Notes under the pieces: generated by a model
Told to the model about the DNA's origin: nothing
Databases searched by the model: none
The model's input: only the letters and a program-made list of their open reading frames with translations
Assembly: GCA_030765045.1 (NCBI GenBank)
Contig: CM060963.1
Span: 100,058,354-100,122,353 of the forward strand
Origin: Tenodera sinensis
Taxonomy: Eukaryota > Arthropoda > Insecta > Mantodea > Mantidae
Direction of reading: 5' to 3'
Length of the DNA stretch: 64,000 nucleotides
In this document: piece after piece, positions 1 through 11,078 of the stretch
How the letters are laid out: every line of letters begins with the position of its first letter
Numbering within the stretch: the first letter of the stretch is position 1
Made by a program: the position numbers and the translations under genes

Positions 1-2
1 CA

Positions 3-125
3 TTAGTAGGTGCTACCAAAACAATGCAGGAGATTAGGCAAAAAGGTCAGGAAAATATTTGGATATGTACTGGTGAAAGTACAGACACACTAGACTGTTA
101 TGTGACAAATGTGGTAGGCAAGATG
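3..125 (+). pseudogene. hAT transposase fragment
   Basis: The frame starting at base 3 is open for about 40 residues and contains ENIWICTGESTDTLDCYV followed by TNVVGKM. This resembles the segment of hAT transposases where an 'IWxxxDExTD' stretch precedes an 'xxNVxxG' stretch, in the CGGBP1-like hAT group common in insects. It is cut by the window edge on the left and loses homology after about base 125. It is a different part of the transposase from the one preserved at 11.6-13.1 kb. I infer a dead copy; the rest would lie upstream of the window. Confidence 0.55.
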
Positions 126-129
126 ATGC

Positions 130-1580
130 TTTGGGAGAACAATTCTTTTATTTCGCACTAGCTGAAATACTCTGCGTTGCCCGTGGTTTCACGATCTATC
201 CCTAAAACTTTTGGACTTAGGTTGCATTTACCCAATAGCCTTGTGTTTCTTTGGAGACATTTAAAAATATTACTTTAACACATTTAAAAAAGTATTTAAT
301 TAAAACTCTTAGGATACTATAAGGAACGAAAGATAAACCAAATAAATAAAAACACCGGGAAGACACCATACAAAAGCACTGTCGAACAACCACAAACACC
401 ACAGGAAGAAAAGCGAGTAGAGAAAACCAAGTGAGTGTAATACATTGCATTTATATTTCGATAATATAGAAACGTGTAGGATGTTTGCAAAAGTGTGAGA
501 AGAGGAATACACGTGAATATGTTACGTAAACCAAGTTAGTATAAAGAAGCGTGTAAATGTAATACCTTGCATTTCTATTTCTATAGAAAATTGTATGAAG
601 TGTATGTTGAATGGCAAGTAGAGAAGAACATGTCAATGTGTTATGTAAAAGAAAACCATGTGAATGAACCCGTTTTATAGTAAAATGGATGGCATAAAAA
701 GTTTCTCTGTGAAGAAGCATCTAGATTTGCCAATTTTCATGGCATTTGAATTAATCCGATGAAAATGGTATAGCAGTCCATAAGAGCCAAACAGACAATT
801 ATTTTTATATCCATAATAGATTAAGCAGGCTTGATATTGACTAAATATGTTAGAACATGCTAGTTATTCATATAATCTACCTTATAAACATAGGAACGTT
901 AAAAATAATTAGTAAAATGTCATAATTATTTACTTGCTTAAGATAGTAAAGATGCTTTTAGGTTCGAGGGTTATTACTAGGCCAAACCAGCACTTACTAG
1001 TTTAATGCATGTAGTATGTTATAAAAGCAGCGATAAAAGTAGCATATGCTTTAGAACCCCGAGTGGGTTTTCCAGTGAAATACACCATGTAAGCATGCAA
1101 TAAAACTAAGCAACATGCTTCATCATTTTAGACTTTACAACTTTTGTGTTTCCATATTAATTATTTGTACAAACAGATAAAAATGTAAAATATGATTTAT
1201 GTTTAATGCAAAAGTAAATTTATTTATTAGCATTGACAAAAAGTACATCAGTGTGTTTCTTTGATGTAGTGTAATAATTCTTCTGTTGTAAATGCTAATG
1301 GTTATATTTTACAGTCTTCTCTTGTTACCGTAGGATATAAAAGCGTTATTGTCGCTTCCCTTTGTAGATGAGAATTCATAGATTATAAAACAGGAGAGTC
1401 TAAAATGAATGCTGCATTTTCATGATTGGGAGTCTTGATACGCTAATTCTATTATGTTTATGAGCTTACTGAAACGATAAGAACAAATCATACCAACAAG
1501 TGTTTCTTACGGCTATCTCAGAGGGGATTCTCGGATACCACGATATTTAAAAGTACTTGCGTATCACTTGTAACAACAAA
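130..1580. other. AT-rich sequence without a recognisable gene
   Basis: No credible coding frame is seen. Bases 427-482 and 545-600 are two diverged copies of the same stretch (shared core TAATACNTTGCATTT, then a run like ATATTTCTATAGAAA), about 118 bases apart, so a short old tandem duplication is present. The bases around 158-185 resemble the start of a dispersed repeat ('CACTAGCTGA...GCGTTGCCCG'). Confidence 0.5.
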
Positions 1581-1582
1581 AC

Positions 1583-1877
1583 TATGGCTGACCCCGTAGC
1601 GCACTCAGTAGAGCACCTGCTTACTGTGCAAGGGGTCCTGGGTTCGATTTCCGGCTGGGAATTTTTCGCTAAACAAGATTCTTCCCAATCCTCCCCAGAG
1701 TGAAGTATGAATGGGAATGTGAATTTAACGTATAAAATCCCTAAAGGCTCAAAAGCCACCTTTAAACGAGTAACACCATTGCGGTTAGGCAACATGTTCC
1801 GCAGGAGAAGTCGCCGATATGACCATCGGAGTTAAAAGCAGAGCATAAATGGAACAATAAAAAAAAGAAAAAGAAAA
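1583..1877 (+). repeat. tRNA-derived SINE (family G)
   Basis: The 5' end looks like a degenerate tRNA: an A-box-like stretch (GTAGCGCACTCAGTAGAGC) and a B box (GGTTCGATTTCC). A non-tRNA body follows and the copy ends in an A-rich tail. This is the head-body-tail structure of a pol III SINE. No clear target site duplication was seen. A second, shortened copy of the body lies at 2060-2150. Confidence 0.75.
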
Positions 1878-2059
1878 TAAAATTGTGATAGACTGAAGAT
1901 GACGTATGCTTCAAAAAACTATGTAAGACGATTTGTATGGACATTGTAATATCCAAAAAACTGCTTGCCCGGTTTTCTCCTTTTTTTAATTAATTTATGT
2001 ATTTGTTTATATTTTATTTATTTTTTTATTTTTTACTTTCTCTATTGCTTATCTATAGT

Positions 2060-2150
2060 AAGTAGACCAAGTTCGGTTCCCAACTGGATGGTGGGAATTT
2101 ACCTATAGCAAGACTATTCTCAACCCTCCCTGAATCTGGAAGTGTATGTG
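2060..2150 (+). repeat. Partial SINE body (family G-like)
   Basis: It begins with a B-box-like GTTCGGTTCCCAACTGG and continues with 'GGGAATTT...CAACCCTCCCTGAATCTGGAAGTG', which parallels the body of the copy at 1583-1877. The GTGA microsatellite starts at the point where the full copy reads GAATGTGAAT, so the microsatellite probably grew from the SINE body. Confidence 0.55.
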
Positions 2151-2158
2151 TGTGGTGT

Positions 2159-2289
2159 GTGAGTGAGTGATGAGTGAGTGAGTGAGTGAATGAGTGAGTG
2201 AGTGAGTGAGTGAGTGAGTGAGTGAGTGAGTGAGTGAGTGAGTGAGTGAGTGAGTGAGTGAGTGAGTGAGTGTGTGAGTGAGTGAGTGT
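2159..2289. repeat. (GTGA)n microsatellite
   Basis: About 130 bases of GTGA repeats with few interruptions, followed by a short TG/CG tract. Open frames across it are artefacts of the tetranucleotide repeat. Confidence 0.95.
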
Positions 2290-2354
2290 ATTGTGTGTGC
2301 GCGCGCGTGTATAAAACTCACAGGAATGTAATGACAACCGTATACGTATTAACA

Positions 2355-2455
2355 CTATTGTTGGTATGTATTCCACCCAAGCATTCGATACTGAGATTTC
2401 ACAGCAAATAAAGGTTTTAAGACCCCCTAAATAAAAAGGAAGCATATGTGTGTGT
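2355..2455 (+). repeat. Family A dispersed repeat, 5' fragment
   Basis: It carries the family A signature 'GTATTCCACCCAAxxATTCGAT', then 'GAGATTTCAC', then 'AAGACCCCCTxAAT', running into a TG-rich tract. The initial TTTACTTTCTC end and the distal two thirds are missing. A G/A-rich low-complexity stretch (2465-2510) follows. Confidence 0.7.
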
Positions 2456-2994
2456 GTCGTGTATGAGAGAGAGAGGGGGGGGAGAGAGGGGGGGAAAGGG
2501 AGAGACAGGTAGAGAACAGCGTAAGTCAAAAGAGAAAGGTCGACTTTTTCCCCCTACCCCGTAAACATAATTTTTTCCTAGTTCATGAAAACAGAACGGA
2601 ATAACGGACGTCAATAGCCACTGACTTTAAAAATTAGACTATTGCTTTACTTACTTATCCTTACGTAAACAACAACATGATAATGAAAGTTTATCTGTAT
2701 CCATAAGAAGTCAATAGCAGAATAAGCCCCTGTGAGAATAGTCAGTGGATAAAGCTATGTAAATGCAATATATTAATAGATTTGTTCTTTCTTTCAATGC
2801 AGAAAACTAAATAAGTATATATAATCAAGAGTTATTTTCAACCGAGGTTCGAAATACATACCTGACTAAGACAATTTACATGTAGTTCATGAGAGGTGAC
2901 CTCATGTGGTGAACGTTAAAATATCTTAAAGCTGCATACGTGAAGATGATAATTTCTTAAACTGTAGGAATAAATTCAAACATCTCCAAGAACC

Positions 2995-3195
2995 ACGGAA
3001 CGATGCGTCAATTACCAAGATGACATCAGCTCCGCCGGCGTGCCGGAATTTCATCCTCCAGAGTTCTGTTGCATGTTAGTAAATCTACTGTCACTTTTAA
3101 GCACAGTTACAAACCGTCGGTCTGGGCCGGGTTTGATTCCGAGAACTTCTGGTCAGTACCTAAACAACTCAGCCTCCCAGACCGACAAGAGCAGG
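2995..3195 (-). repeat. tRNA-derived SINE, family B, minus strand
   Basis: Read on the minus strand it follows the family B order: the CGGTCTGGG-type tRNA head, a body with 'TTTTAAGTG' and 'AGTAAATCTACT', then 'ATTCCGGCACGCCGGCGGAGCTGATG' broken across the 3' end, and 'GTAATTGACG'. Better copies are at 53870-54092 and 62237-62458. It is degraded and I could not define a target duplication. Confidence 0.7.
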
Positions 3196-3275
3196 AGAAA
3201 AAACTTCCCTCCGCCAGATTTAAACCCGCGGCCTCGGGAACCAGAGACTAACATGTTATCCCTAGATTACGGAGG
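3196..3275 (-). repeat. Second tRNA-like head, minus strand
   Basis: 'CCAGATTTAAACCCGCGGCCTCGGG', then 'AACATGTTATCCC', is a reversed B-box/anticodon-side arrangement typical of a SINE head. It abuts the family B copy, which may reflect a dimeric SINE or two independent insertions. Confidence 0.4.
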
Positions 3276-4027
3276 ACAAATAAGAGTGCCCAGTGGAGCA
3301 CTAATGTGTTTTCATCTTATGAAAATATTTCTAGTGTTAAATTAAAATTTCACAGAGAACTATACTTAATTGTAGGTATTTTACAAATCCTATTAAGAGT
3401 ACACAGAGCTTTATGCTCCACTTAAATTGAAGCTGAGGAATTTTCGCTGTACTTCTATCGCCTCTCCATTTAACACAGAGCCTGGATTTGGATTAGGCAG
3501 CAAGAAAAGCTCTGAGTATCAGCATAGCAATTTTAACGGCTCAGCCAATTAAAATAAATTGCAATTTTTAAACTAAGGTATGTAAAATAGCGAGGCAATG
3601 CATCCCTTAATTTCGGAAAGGGGGGACGAACAGCAGAAACCCATGTTTGCATTTATTTCTGTGTGCGTTGTCGTGCGCTTGCATGTAAACACCCTACCCC
3701 CACTTTAAAGTCACATTTCAGATATTATCTAGGTGAGCACAAAGCCCGCGGTATCGGAGCAACTTTGGAAATGATTTTTGGTATATAGGAGTATTCATAA
3801 TCAAAACTTCCTCTTTGACGTTTTGAAAACTCACCTAATATCGTTTAAGGGGAGTCGCAAAGCCTATATTACCAATGTTAAAATGGCGATATAAATACCC
3901 TGTTTTCTCACAACCTATTGGGTATACAAACCCAAATTTCTAGTGTGTAATGGTCCTTCCTGTTTATACTGATCCATATTGATATGAAAATCTAAAATAG
4001 TGCAGCAGTATAAGTATTATATTCCGT
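3276..4027. other. Intergenic or intronic sequence, nothing recognised
   Basis: No convincing ORF, tRNA head or inverted repeat was seen in this stretch. Confidence 0.5.
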
Positions 4028-4714
<687 letters not shown>

Positions 4715-5640
4715 GTTCCCTCTGCTGAGATTTAGGTAATATTCCTTGCTGTTTAATTCACAATTTAAATGTGTTATTTATGTTAAAATAGGCATTTAAG
4801 TATTTTATCTCTACTACAAACTATACCTATAGATATGTTTTAGATTTCAAATTTTACATGCATATCATGCAAAGATATTACATAGTATACCTATTTTCAT
4901 TTGAATGCTTGACTTTTCTAAGATTTACATTACGCAGATACTTTAAAACGCAGCTAAGTTTAAAAACTGCCAAAGAATATTGATTTGTAATTTATTCTGT
5001 GTACCTACTTGTAAAGGAATCGTATATTGTGATGAAGTGCCGTTCATTTCACCGATCCCTTTTTCCCCTACTTTTGGGTGACAGCGCTTGAAGTTCATGT
5101 TGCCATCAGATGGAGCTTCTATCACATGCTAATTCTTTTAGAATTCAAAAGATGGTGCTGAAATTTATTGAGATGATAAAAGAGGTTATGATGAAAGATT
5201 CTTTACAAAAAACTAAGGAAGAATCTTAGTAAACCAGTACCACCTCTTGTTTTGTTACTTCGAGCCACCATCACTGTGACCATTGAACACAAAGCTGTGT
5301 CCATAGCGTAAAATGCACAGCTCTCTTTGGCTCTCTGGGTGGCATATTCAAGGTGGTTGTAATGAAACACGCATTTGTTTTGGTATTATAAAATAGAAAC
5401 TCCCCCGAAAATTCGCAGGCTTTCCATGATGCATGTGATCTAGGAGGGTAAAAATCAACATCTATGCCACTTACAAAATAAGCAGTTTGGAAAGTTTTAA
5501 AATCTGTTATCTTATAAACAGCTGCATTATACTCACATTAAAAATTATAATTACTATCTTGTATCTATCTATCCTGTGTTATCGTATTTACCTCCCTTCT
5601 TCCTCGGAAACTGTAATAAAATGTTCTCTGTAATTCTAAA
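4715..5640. other. AT-rich sequence, nothing recognised
   Basis: Only short, unrelated open frames are present. No repeat family found elsewhere in the window was recognised here. Confidence 0.5.
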
Positions 5641-5641
5641 A

Positions 5642-5822
5642 GAGTCTTCCGGGCTGATATGCCATGGTCTGCTGGAGTAACTTGGTCCAGACGTTTCGTC
5701 CACTACTGCGGTGGACATCATCGGTGGCGTTTGGTTTGTGTTGCTTGACTGTTGTTCTCTGCAATGTTCTGTTGTTGCTTATGCCCATTTGTCCACTACA
5801 TAGTTCTTTTTGGCATAACAAA
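5642..5822 (-). mobile_element. Penelope-like terminal repeat, single arm
   Basis: The stretch CTTCCGGGC...GTCCAGACGTTTCGTCC...ATCATCGG is the same type of sequence as the arms of the inverted elements at 7119-7376 and 55463-55882. On the minus strand it shows a hammerhead-like order: CCGATGA (5724-5718), stem GTCCAC (5716-5711) pairing with GTGGAC (5703-5698), GAAAC (5697-5693) and GTC (5692-5690). The flanks CCA and TGG can pair as stem I. The opposite inverted arm is absent. Assignment to Penelope-like retroelements is an inference from the motif and its setting in the sister copies. Confidence 0.5.
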
Positions 5823-5975
5823 AACTATTTTCTATTATTATTTTAAATTAGTTCTATTACCTAACATGTAATTATTACATTGTAATAGGATCCTTTTTAA
5901 AAACGTTTTGTGTATCCCTTTATTGGGTTGGTATGAAGAAATTTGCTTTTAACTATCTGAGCTACCAGCACAAGT

Positions 5976-5976
<1 letters not shown>

Positions 5977-6037
<61 letters not shown>

Positions 6038-6082
6038 CACACACACATAAACACACACACAGACAGACACAGACACACACAC
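5977..6082. repeat. (AC)n microsatellite
   Basis: About 105 bases of CA dinucleotides with a few substitutions and a CAGACAGA stretch at the right end. Confidence 0.95.
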
Positions 6083-6329
6083 AATTAGACTAAGGTAGAT
6101 AAAAAATTAGAGGTAAATAAAAATGTAAATGTTCAAATAGAACAACACCAACAATATATACATGTATATAAAATGTAAATTGTATGTAAATAAATAAATG
6201 CAAGCATGTAGTATTCATATGGAATGGGGCATGCTATTAAAAAAACACACACACACATTTTTCTAAAACTACTTTTCTTAGTTTCAGAGAGTCAAAACAT
6301 TTATTTCCGACCTATGTACCTTGATATCG

Positions 6330-6405
6330 GATCGAATTTTTGGGTGGAATAGAATACTTCCCCTACTTAGTGTGCATAGCAGAGAAGGTAAAAATGGTGT
6401 GTGTT
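6330..6405 (-). repeat. Family A fragment, minus strand
   Basis: 'TCGAATTTTTGGGTGGAATAG' then 'ACTTCCCCTACTTAG' then 'AGAGAAGGTAAAAA' is the reverse complement of the family A 5' end. A second fragment of the same orientation lies only about 25 bases away, separated by a G-run. Confidence 0.7.
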
Positions 6406-6429
6406 TGTGGGAGGGGGGGGGGGTTCAAG

Positions 6430-6530
6430 TATGCTCAAAACATGTATTTCTCGTGAAATGACAATATGGATTTTTGGTTGCAATACGATACCTTCCCTTG
6501 CTTACTATACACAGTAGAGAAAGTAAAACA
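6430..6530 (-). repeat. Family A fragment, minus strand (second)
   Basis: It ends in 'CAGTAGAGAAAGTAAAA', the reverse of the family A start TTTTACTTTCTCTACTG, preceded by degraded 'TTTTTGGTTGCAATACGATACCTTCCC' in two halves. Together with 6330-6405 this makes a tandem pair of 5'-end fragments, which may be one element rearranged or two insertions. Confidence 0.65.
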
Positions 6531-6949
6531 CAGCCTTAAAAATGTAATTAATTTTTCAGCAAGTACTATCGTGATAAAGAAACGTAACTCGTTAATTTCA
6601 TTTTACATTACTTGCAACATAAAATGTTAAATAAATGCGTAGCGTCTGAAAGTTACTGGGTAATGAAATTCTTACGTAGTTTTGGATCCCATCATTCTTA
6701 CAAGAGTACTTCTGTGGTGTTTCATTATTCTCTGCGCAGCCAATTACCAAATAATTTGCATATAATTAACAATTCATTTGCATTTCCTTCGCATCTTGTA
6801 GTAAAAACCGCTTTATTGCTTTCGGCTTTTTATTCCATGCCCTGAAGAACGGTTTTGTCAACATTTCATGTGAAAGAAAACCGCGTTGCACTTGTAAAAA
6901 AAATATGTTATTTTAAGAGCATAATGTTCATGTTATAAAATTAATTGTA

Positions 6950-6951
<2 letters not shown>

Positions 6952-7006
<55 letters not shown>
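6952..7006. repeat. (CT)n microsatellite
   Basis: Uninterrupted CT dinucleotides for about 55 bases. Confidence 0.95.
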
Positions 7007-7012
<6 letters not shown>

Positions 7013-7118
7013 CATACGGTTAAAGCGTTGTCTTAAAAGATATATGCCTAAATGAGAAGATGTATGAATTCCAGTTAGATTTTACCCTGCACAGTTTTAT
7101 AGAAGACTAATAGTTCTT

Positions 7119-7376
7119 GTTCAAGATGCTCTCGGGCTTCGAGTCAGGTGTAGTGATGAAAAGACATCGACGTTTCGGGAGTGTACATCTCTCCCATCTT
7201 CAGGTACTGGCTGACAGTACATATACTGGTCCCTTCACTCTTGCTAGTCATTCATCCTGAAGATGGGAGAGATGTACACTCCCGAAACGTCGATGTCTTT
7301 TCATCACTACACCTGGCTCGAAGCCCGAGAGCATCTTGAATATGTTCGTCGCCAGGAAAGCTTCAAATCATATACC
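7119..7376 (+). mobile_element. Penelope-like foldback element with target duplication
   Basis: Two 85-bp arms (7120-7204 and 7256-7340) are inverted copies differing at one base, around a 51-bp spacer. A tail containing GTTCGTCGCCAGGAAAGC follows the right arm. The element is bounded by the direct repeat AATAGTTCTT (7109-7118 and 7377-7386), a probable target site duplication. Each arm carries CTGAAGA, a GGGAG/CTCCC stem and GAAACGTC, in the order of a hammerhead ribozyme core, and CATC/GATG flank it as a possible stem I. Terminal repeats with hammerhead motifs are known from Penelope-like retroelements. There is no reverse transcriptase, so this would be a non-autonomous or terminal-repeat-only copy. 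Confidence 0.6.
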
Positions 7377-7556
7377 AATAGTTCTTTTTCTTCTTTCCCC
7401 TTAATCAGGTTAAAACAATGTGTTATATATGCCCAAATAAGAGAGGATGCAAGTCAAGAGTTTCAGTTAAATGTTCCCTACACAATTAACGATATCAGTT
7501 TTATAAAAGATGGTATTTTCCTCTATTTGCATCTGTTGTACAAATAATACAATGTC

Positions 7557-8480
<924 letters not shown>

Positions 8481-8547
8481 ATAATGTTTTAGAAACCTTT
8501 TAGAAATATATTAGACTAATTAAGCATACTTATATTTTTCTCTATTT

Positions 8548-8700
8548 CTTTTACGTCACTTTAACTACGTAGTCATAGCGCGACGGATCTGTTAAGAGGA
8601 TTCTCGTAGAACGGTGCATGGTGGACAGTTAGTCTTCAAGGTCTCATTTCTCATCCTGTTTCCTTACGGGTCCACAGAGGAAGCAGTGCAGGGCAACCGT
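8548..8700 (+). repeat. Dispersed repeat (family F, proximal part)
   Basis: The order 'TTTCTTTTACGTCACTTTAACTACG', 'GCGACGGAT', 'TCTTCAAGGTCTCAT', 'CCACAGAGGAAGCAGTGCAGGGCAAC' is shared, in halves, with 44999-45160 where the element is more complete. The distal part of the same element type appears at 9822-10125, so one element may have been split by later insertions. That link is an inference. Confidence 0.6.
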
Positions 8701-8981
8701 ATAGAGGAAACGGCTCATAGGCAATTCCCAAGAAATCAATGTGGCCAACATTGCACTAAACTGCAGATGGCAATACTTCAAAAAGCAGTGCTGCCAACTA
8801 TTTTTAACCTCAAATATCACCGGGTTAAAGTAACATACTTTCAAACGATAATAACGCTTCAACATCGTTACCAAACAACATATGAACCTGCTCACCTTCG
8901 CCAAATCTTGTTCTGCAATAACACTTTTGCATAAAATCACTTCCAAATGCTAAATGTAATATGCATTTAATGCACTACTGT

Positions 8982-9212
8982 CCGCCTCGATAGCGTGTTG
9001 GTTAGCGTGTCTACCTCACGTTCAAGAGGCCACGAGTTCGAATCTTGCATCCGGGTAAGGTTTTTTCTGAGGTTTTCCCTTGTCCTGAGGAGACGAAAGT
9101 CGGGTAACTTAAAGCTCCATGGACCTCGGACTCATTTGAGCATCATTTCACCCATTTCATTCATTCACCGTCCGATATGACATTACATTGGAGGACGTTA
9201 ATTTTAAAAAAA
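8982..9212 (+). mobile_element. tRNA-derived SINE, family A-type head (SINE-A), intact with TSD
   Basis: It has a tRNA-like head with the B box GAGTTCGAATC, a body ('GGGTAAGG', 'GAGGTTTTCCCTTG', 'GACGAAAGTCGGGTAACTTA', 'AGCTCCATGGACCTCGG', 'GAGCATCATTTCACCC') and an A-rich tail. It is bounded by a 13-bp direct repeat AATGCACTACTGT at 8969-8981 and 9213-9225. The intact duplication suggests a fairly recent insertion. The copy at 57311-57561 is closely similar. Confidence 0.92.
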
Positions 9213-9435
9213 AATGCACTACTGTGTTGTGAACACAAAAATAACAATAACTGCATATACTGCTCTAAAACAATTTAAGACAAAATCACGCAAACACGAG
9301 CAACACAATGGCGTCCACAGATTAACTAATACGGCGTCTAACCAAAATCTTGTCTATCGGTTGGCTTCTTTAAAACGGATTCAAAAACAAGGGCTTCTGT
9401 GGCAGCATAACGGATGCAATAACACCAATTATGGC

Positions 9436-9655
9436 GTCGGTCTGAGTGGCTCAGTTGGTTAGACCCTGGCCTATTGATCCTAAGGTCGCGCGTTCAAATC
9501 CGGCCCAGACCGATGCTTTTTAAGTGTGTCTGAAAACAACTTCATGTCAGTAGATTTACTGACATGTAAGCGAACTCCAATGGAACGAAATTCCGGCACA
9601 CCGGCTACGCTGGTGTAATAATGACAATTGACAGCGTCGTTAAACAACAACACAA
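9436..9655 (+). repeat. tRNA-derived SINE, family B
   Basis: The head 'GGTCTGAGTGGCTCAGTTGG' and B box GCGTTCAAATCC are followed by 'GCTTTTTAAGTGTG', 'AGTAGATTTACTGACATGTA', 'AATTCCGGCACACCGGC', 'GACAATTGACAGCGTCGTTA' and a short A-rich tail with ACAACAAC. I could not settle a target duplication. Sister copies are at 53870 and 62237. Confidence 0.88.
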
Positions 9656-9821
9656 TAAAAATAATAAACCGACTATTGCCACAACTTTACCATGGTTATA
9701 TTTTACGAACAATTTGCGGCACTAATGCAAACTAACACATGGAATATCATCAAATATAACCAGACCGTGCCATAATGGGAAAAAATGTCATAGTTGGCTT
9801 TGGGGTATTCCAATAAGCTCT

Positions 9822-10125
9822 ATACTTCCACCTCTGTGACAACAGATGGAATTAGAGCACCATTCAGTGTTTCTGCTTACATTATCTGTGAATAGATGAC
9901 ACAGCATTCACTATTACGATACCATCTATTTTTCAGTTATACTGCTCTTTTTTTCAGTTAAGGTGGAACTTTGGGCTGTGGTATTAACTATCCAATCCGG
10001 TATTTACCTTGGCGACTAAGGGAAACCACGAATCAACCTCAGTCAGATTGGTCGGCCCACGGGATTTGAACCCGTTACCCACCGAATGCATGTCTCACAC
10101 GTTACCGTGGAGCCATGTCCCTCGA
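9822..10125 (-). repeat. SINE-headed repeat (family F/E, distal part), minus strand
   Basis: It ends on the + strand with a reversed tRNA-like head ('GGGATTTGAACCCG' as reversed B box, 'CTCACACGTTACCGTGGAGCC' as reversed A-box side). The preceding body 'ATCCAATCCGGTATTTACCT' and 'GGCGACTAAGGGAAACCACG' matches 45425-45567 closely. Confidence 0.75.
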
Positions 10126-10479
10126 TTAATTGTTTGTTGTAATTGTTTTCTTCGGAAACCGAATTAAAAGATTAGATCTTTGTTTCGTATTACGCTTCAT
10201 ATTGCGTATTTTTACGGTTACAGTATAATTTTACCACTGTTACACATCAATGCTGATATCGCTAAAAAGAAGATATTACTAACTAGAACTTCGTACCATC
10301 TAAAATTGATTTGATTGTAACTTTCCAACTCCAATTCATTGATATCGATAATATTAGACGCATCGTGTACGGTTTTAATACTGTTAAATGAAACTCGTTC
10401 AAACGAATTTAAAGTATATTATTTACATGAAAGGTAAACGCAAAAACACACAATGCAAAGCTTACTGTTAGACTACGTT

Positions 10480-10735
10480 TTTTGTTTCTTTTTCCACGCG
10501 TGAATAAACAAAGATGATGGCTTTCCGACACGCGAACGTACGACATACAGTTTTCCCTGCGCAAAACACACAAACTCCAAGTTAATTCTGCAAACTTCCA
10601 ACGACTTGTGATTTGTTGATGGTCATCGCGTAGGCCAGACAGACGGGGAATTGCAAGCGTTTGAAACCGAATGGCAAATACGTTGGAATCATTGGGATGC
10701 GTGGAATTAAAACATCCTCTCCTTTGTACTTTCAA
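10480..10735 (-). pseudogene. Helitron helicase C-terminal remnant
   Basis: Reading the minus strand from about 10720 gives GEDVLIPRIPMIPTYLPFGF, then KRLQFPVCLAYAMTINKSQ. This is the C-terminal part of the PIF1-like helicase of Helitrons, in which 'FPVRLAFAMTINKSQGQ' is highly conserved. A stop (TAA) follows 'VVGSLQN', and a related frame continues with residues resembling 'YVxxSRVGKPSSLF', so the copy is frameshifted and dead. No Rep domain and no Helitron ends (5' TC, 3' hairpin-CTRR) were identified nearby. Confidence 0.8.
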
Positions 10736-11078
10736 ATTTGTTTAAGTTAAAAATATCGAAATTCCCAAACTAATTCCTTAAGTTTCGCTAAAACACATTT
10801 TCTGGTTATGTCAAAGCCTACCCTAATTGCTCGTCTCGCTAAAACAAAACTGAATGAATTGTTTTGTTTACTTCTAAGCCTGTAAAGTCAATTGACCTTC
10901 ATAGAATGACTGTTCGAGATGAAAGTTCGCAAAATGTAATTAAATTCGATTCAATCAAATGCTTGTGATGTACATGGGTTATGTAAATAATTAACTTTAT
11001 TATTTTTACTATTATAATTGGCTTTATCATTATTATTGTTATTATTGTTGTTATTGTTGTTATTATTAGTATTATTAG

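Noticed and set aside
8983..9060. Functional tRNA gene candidates at SINE heads (also 9436, 35375, 53870, 57315, 62240)
   Set aside because: A and B boxes are present, but the heads do not fold into complete cloverleafs by eye and each is followed by a SINE body; they are tRNA-derived repeats.
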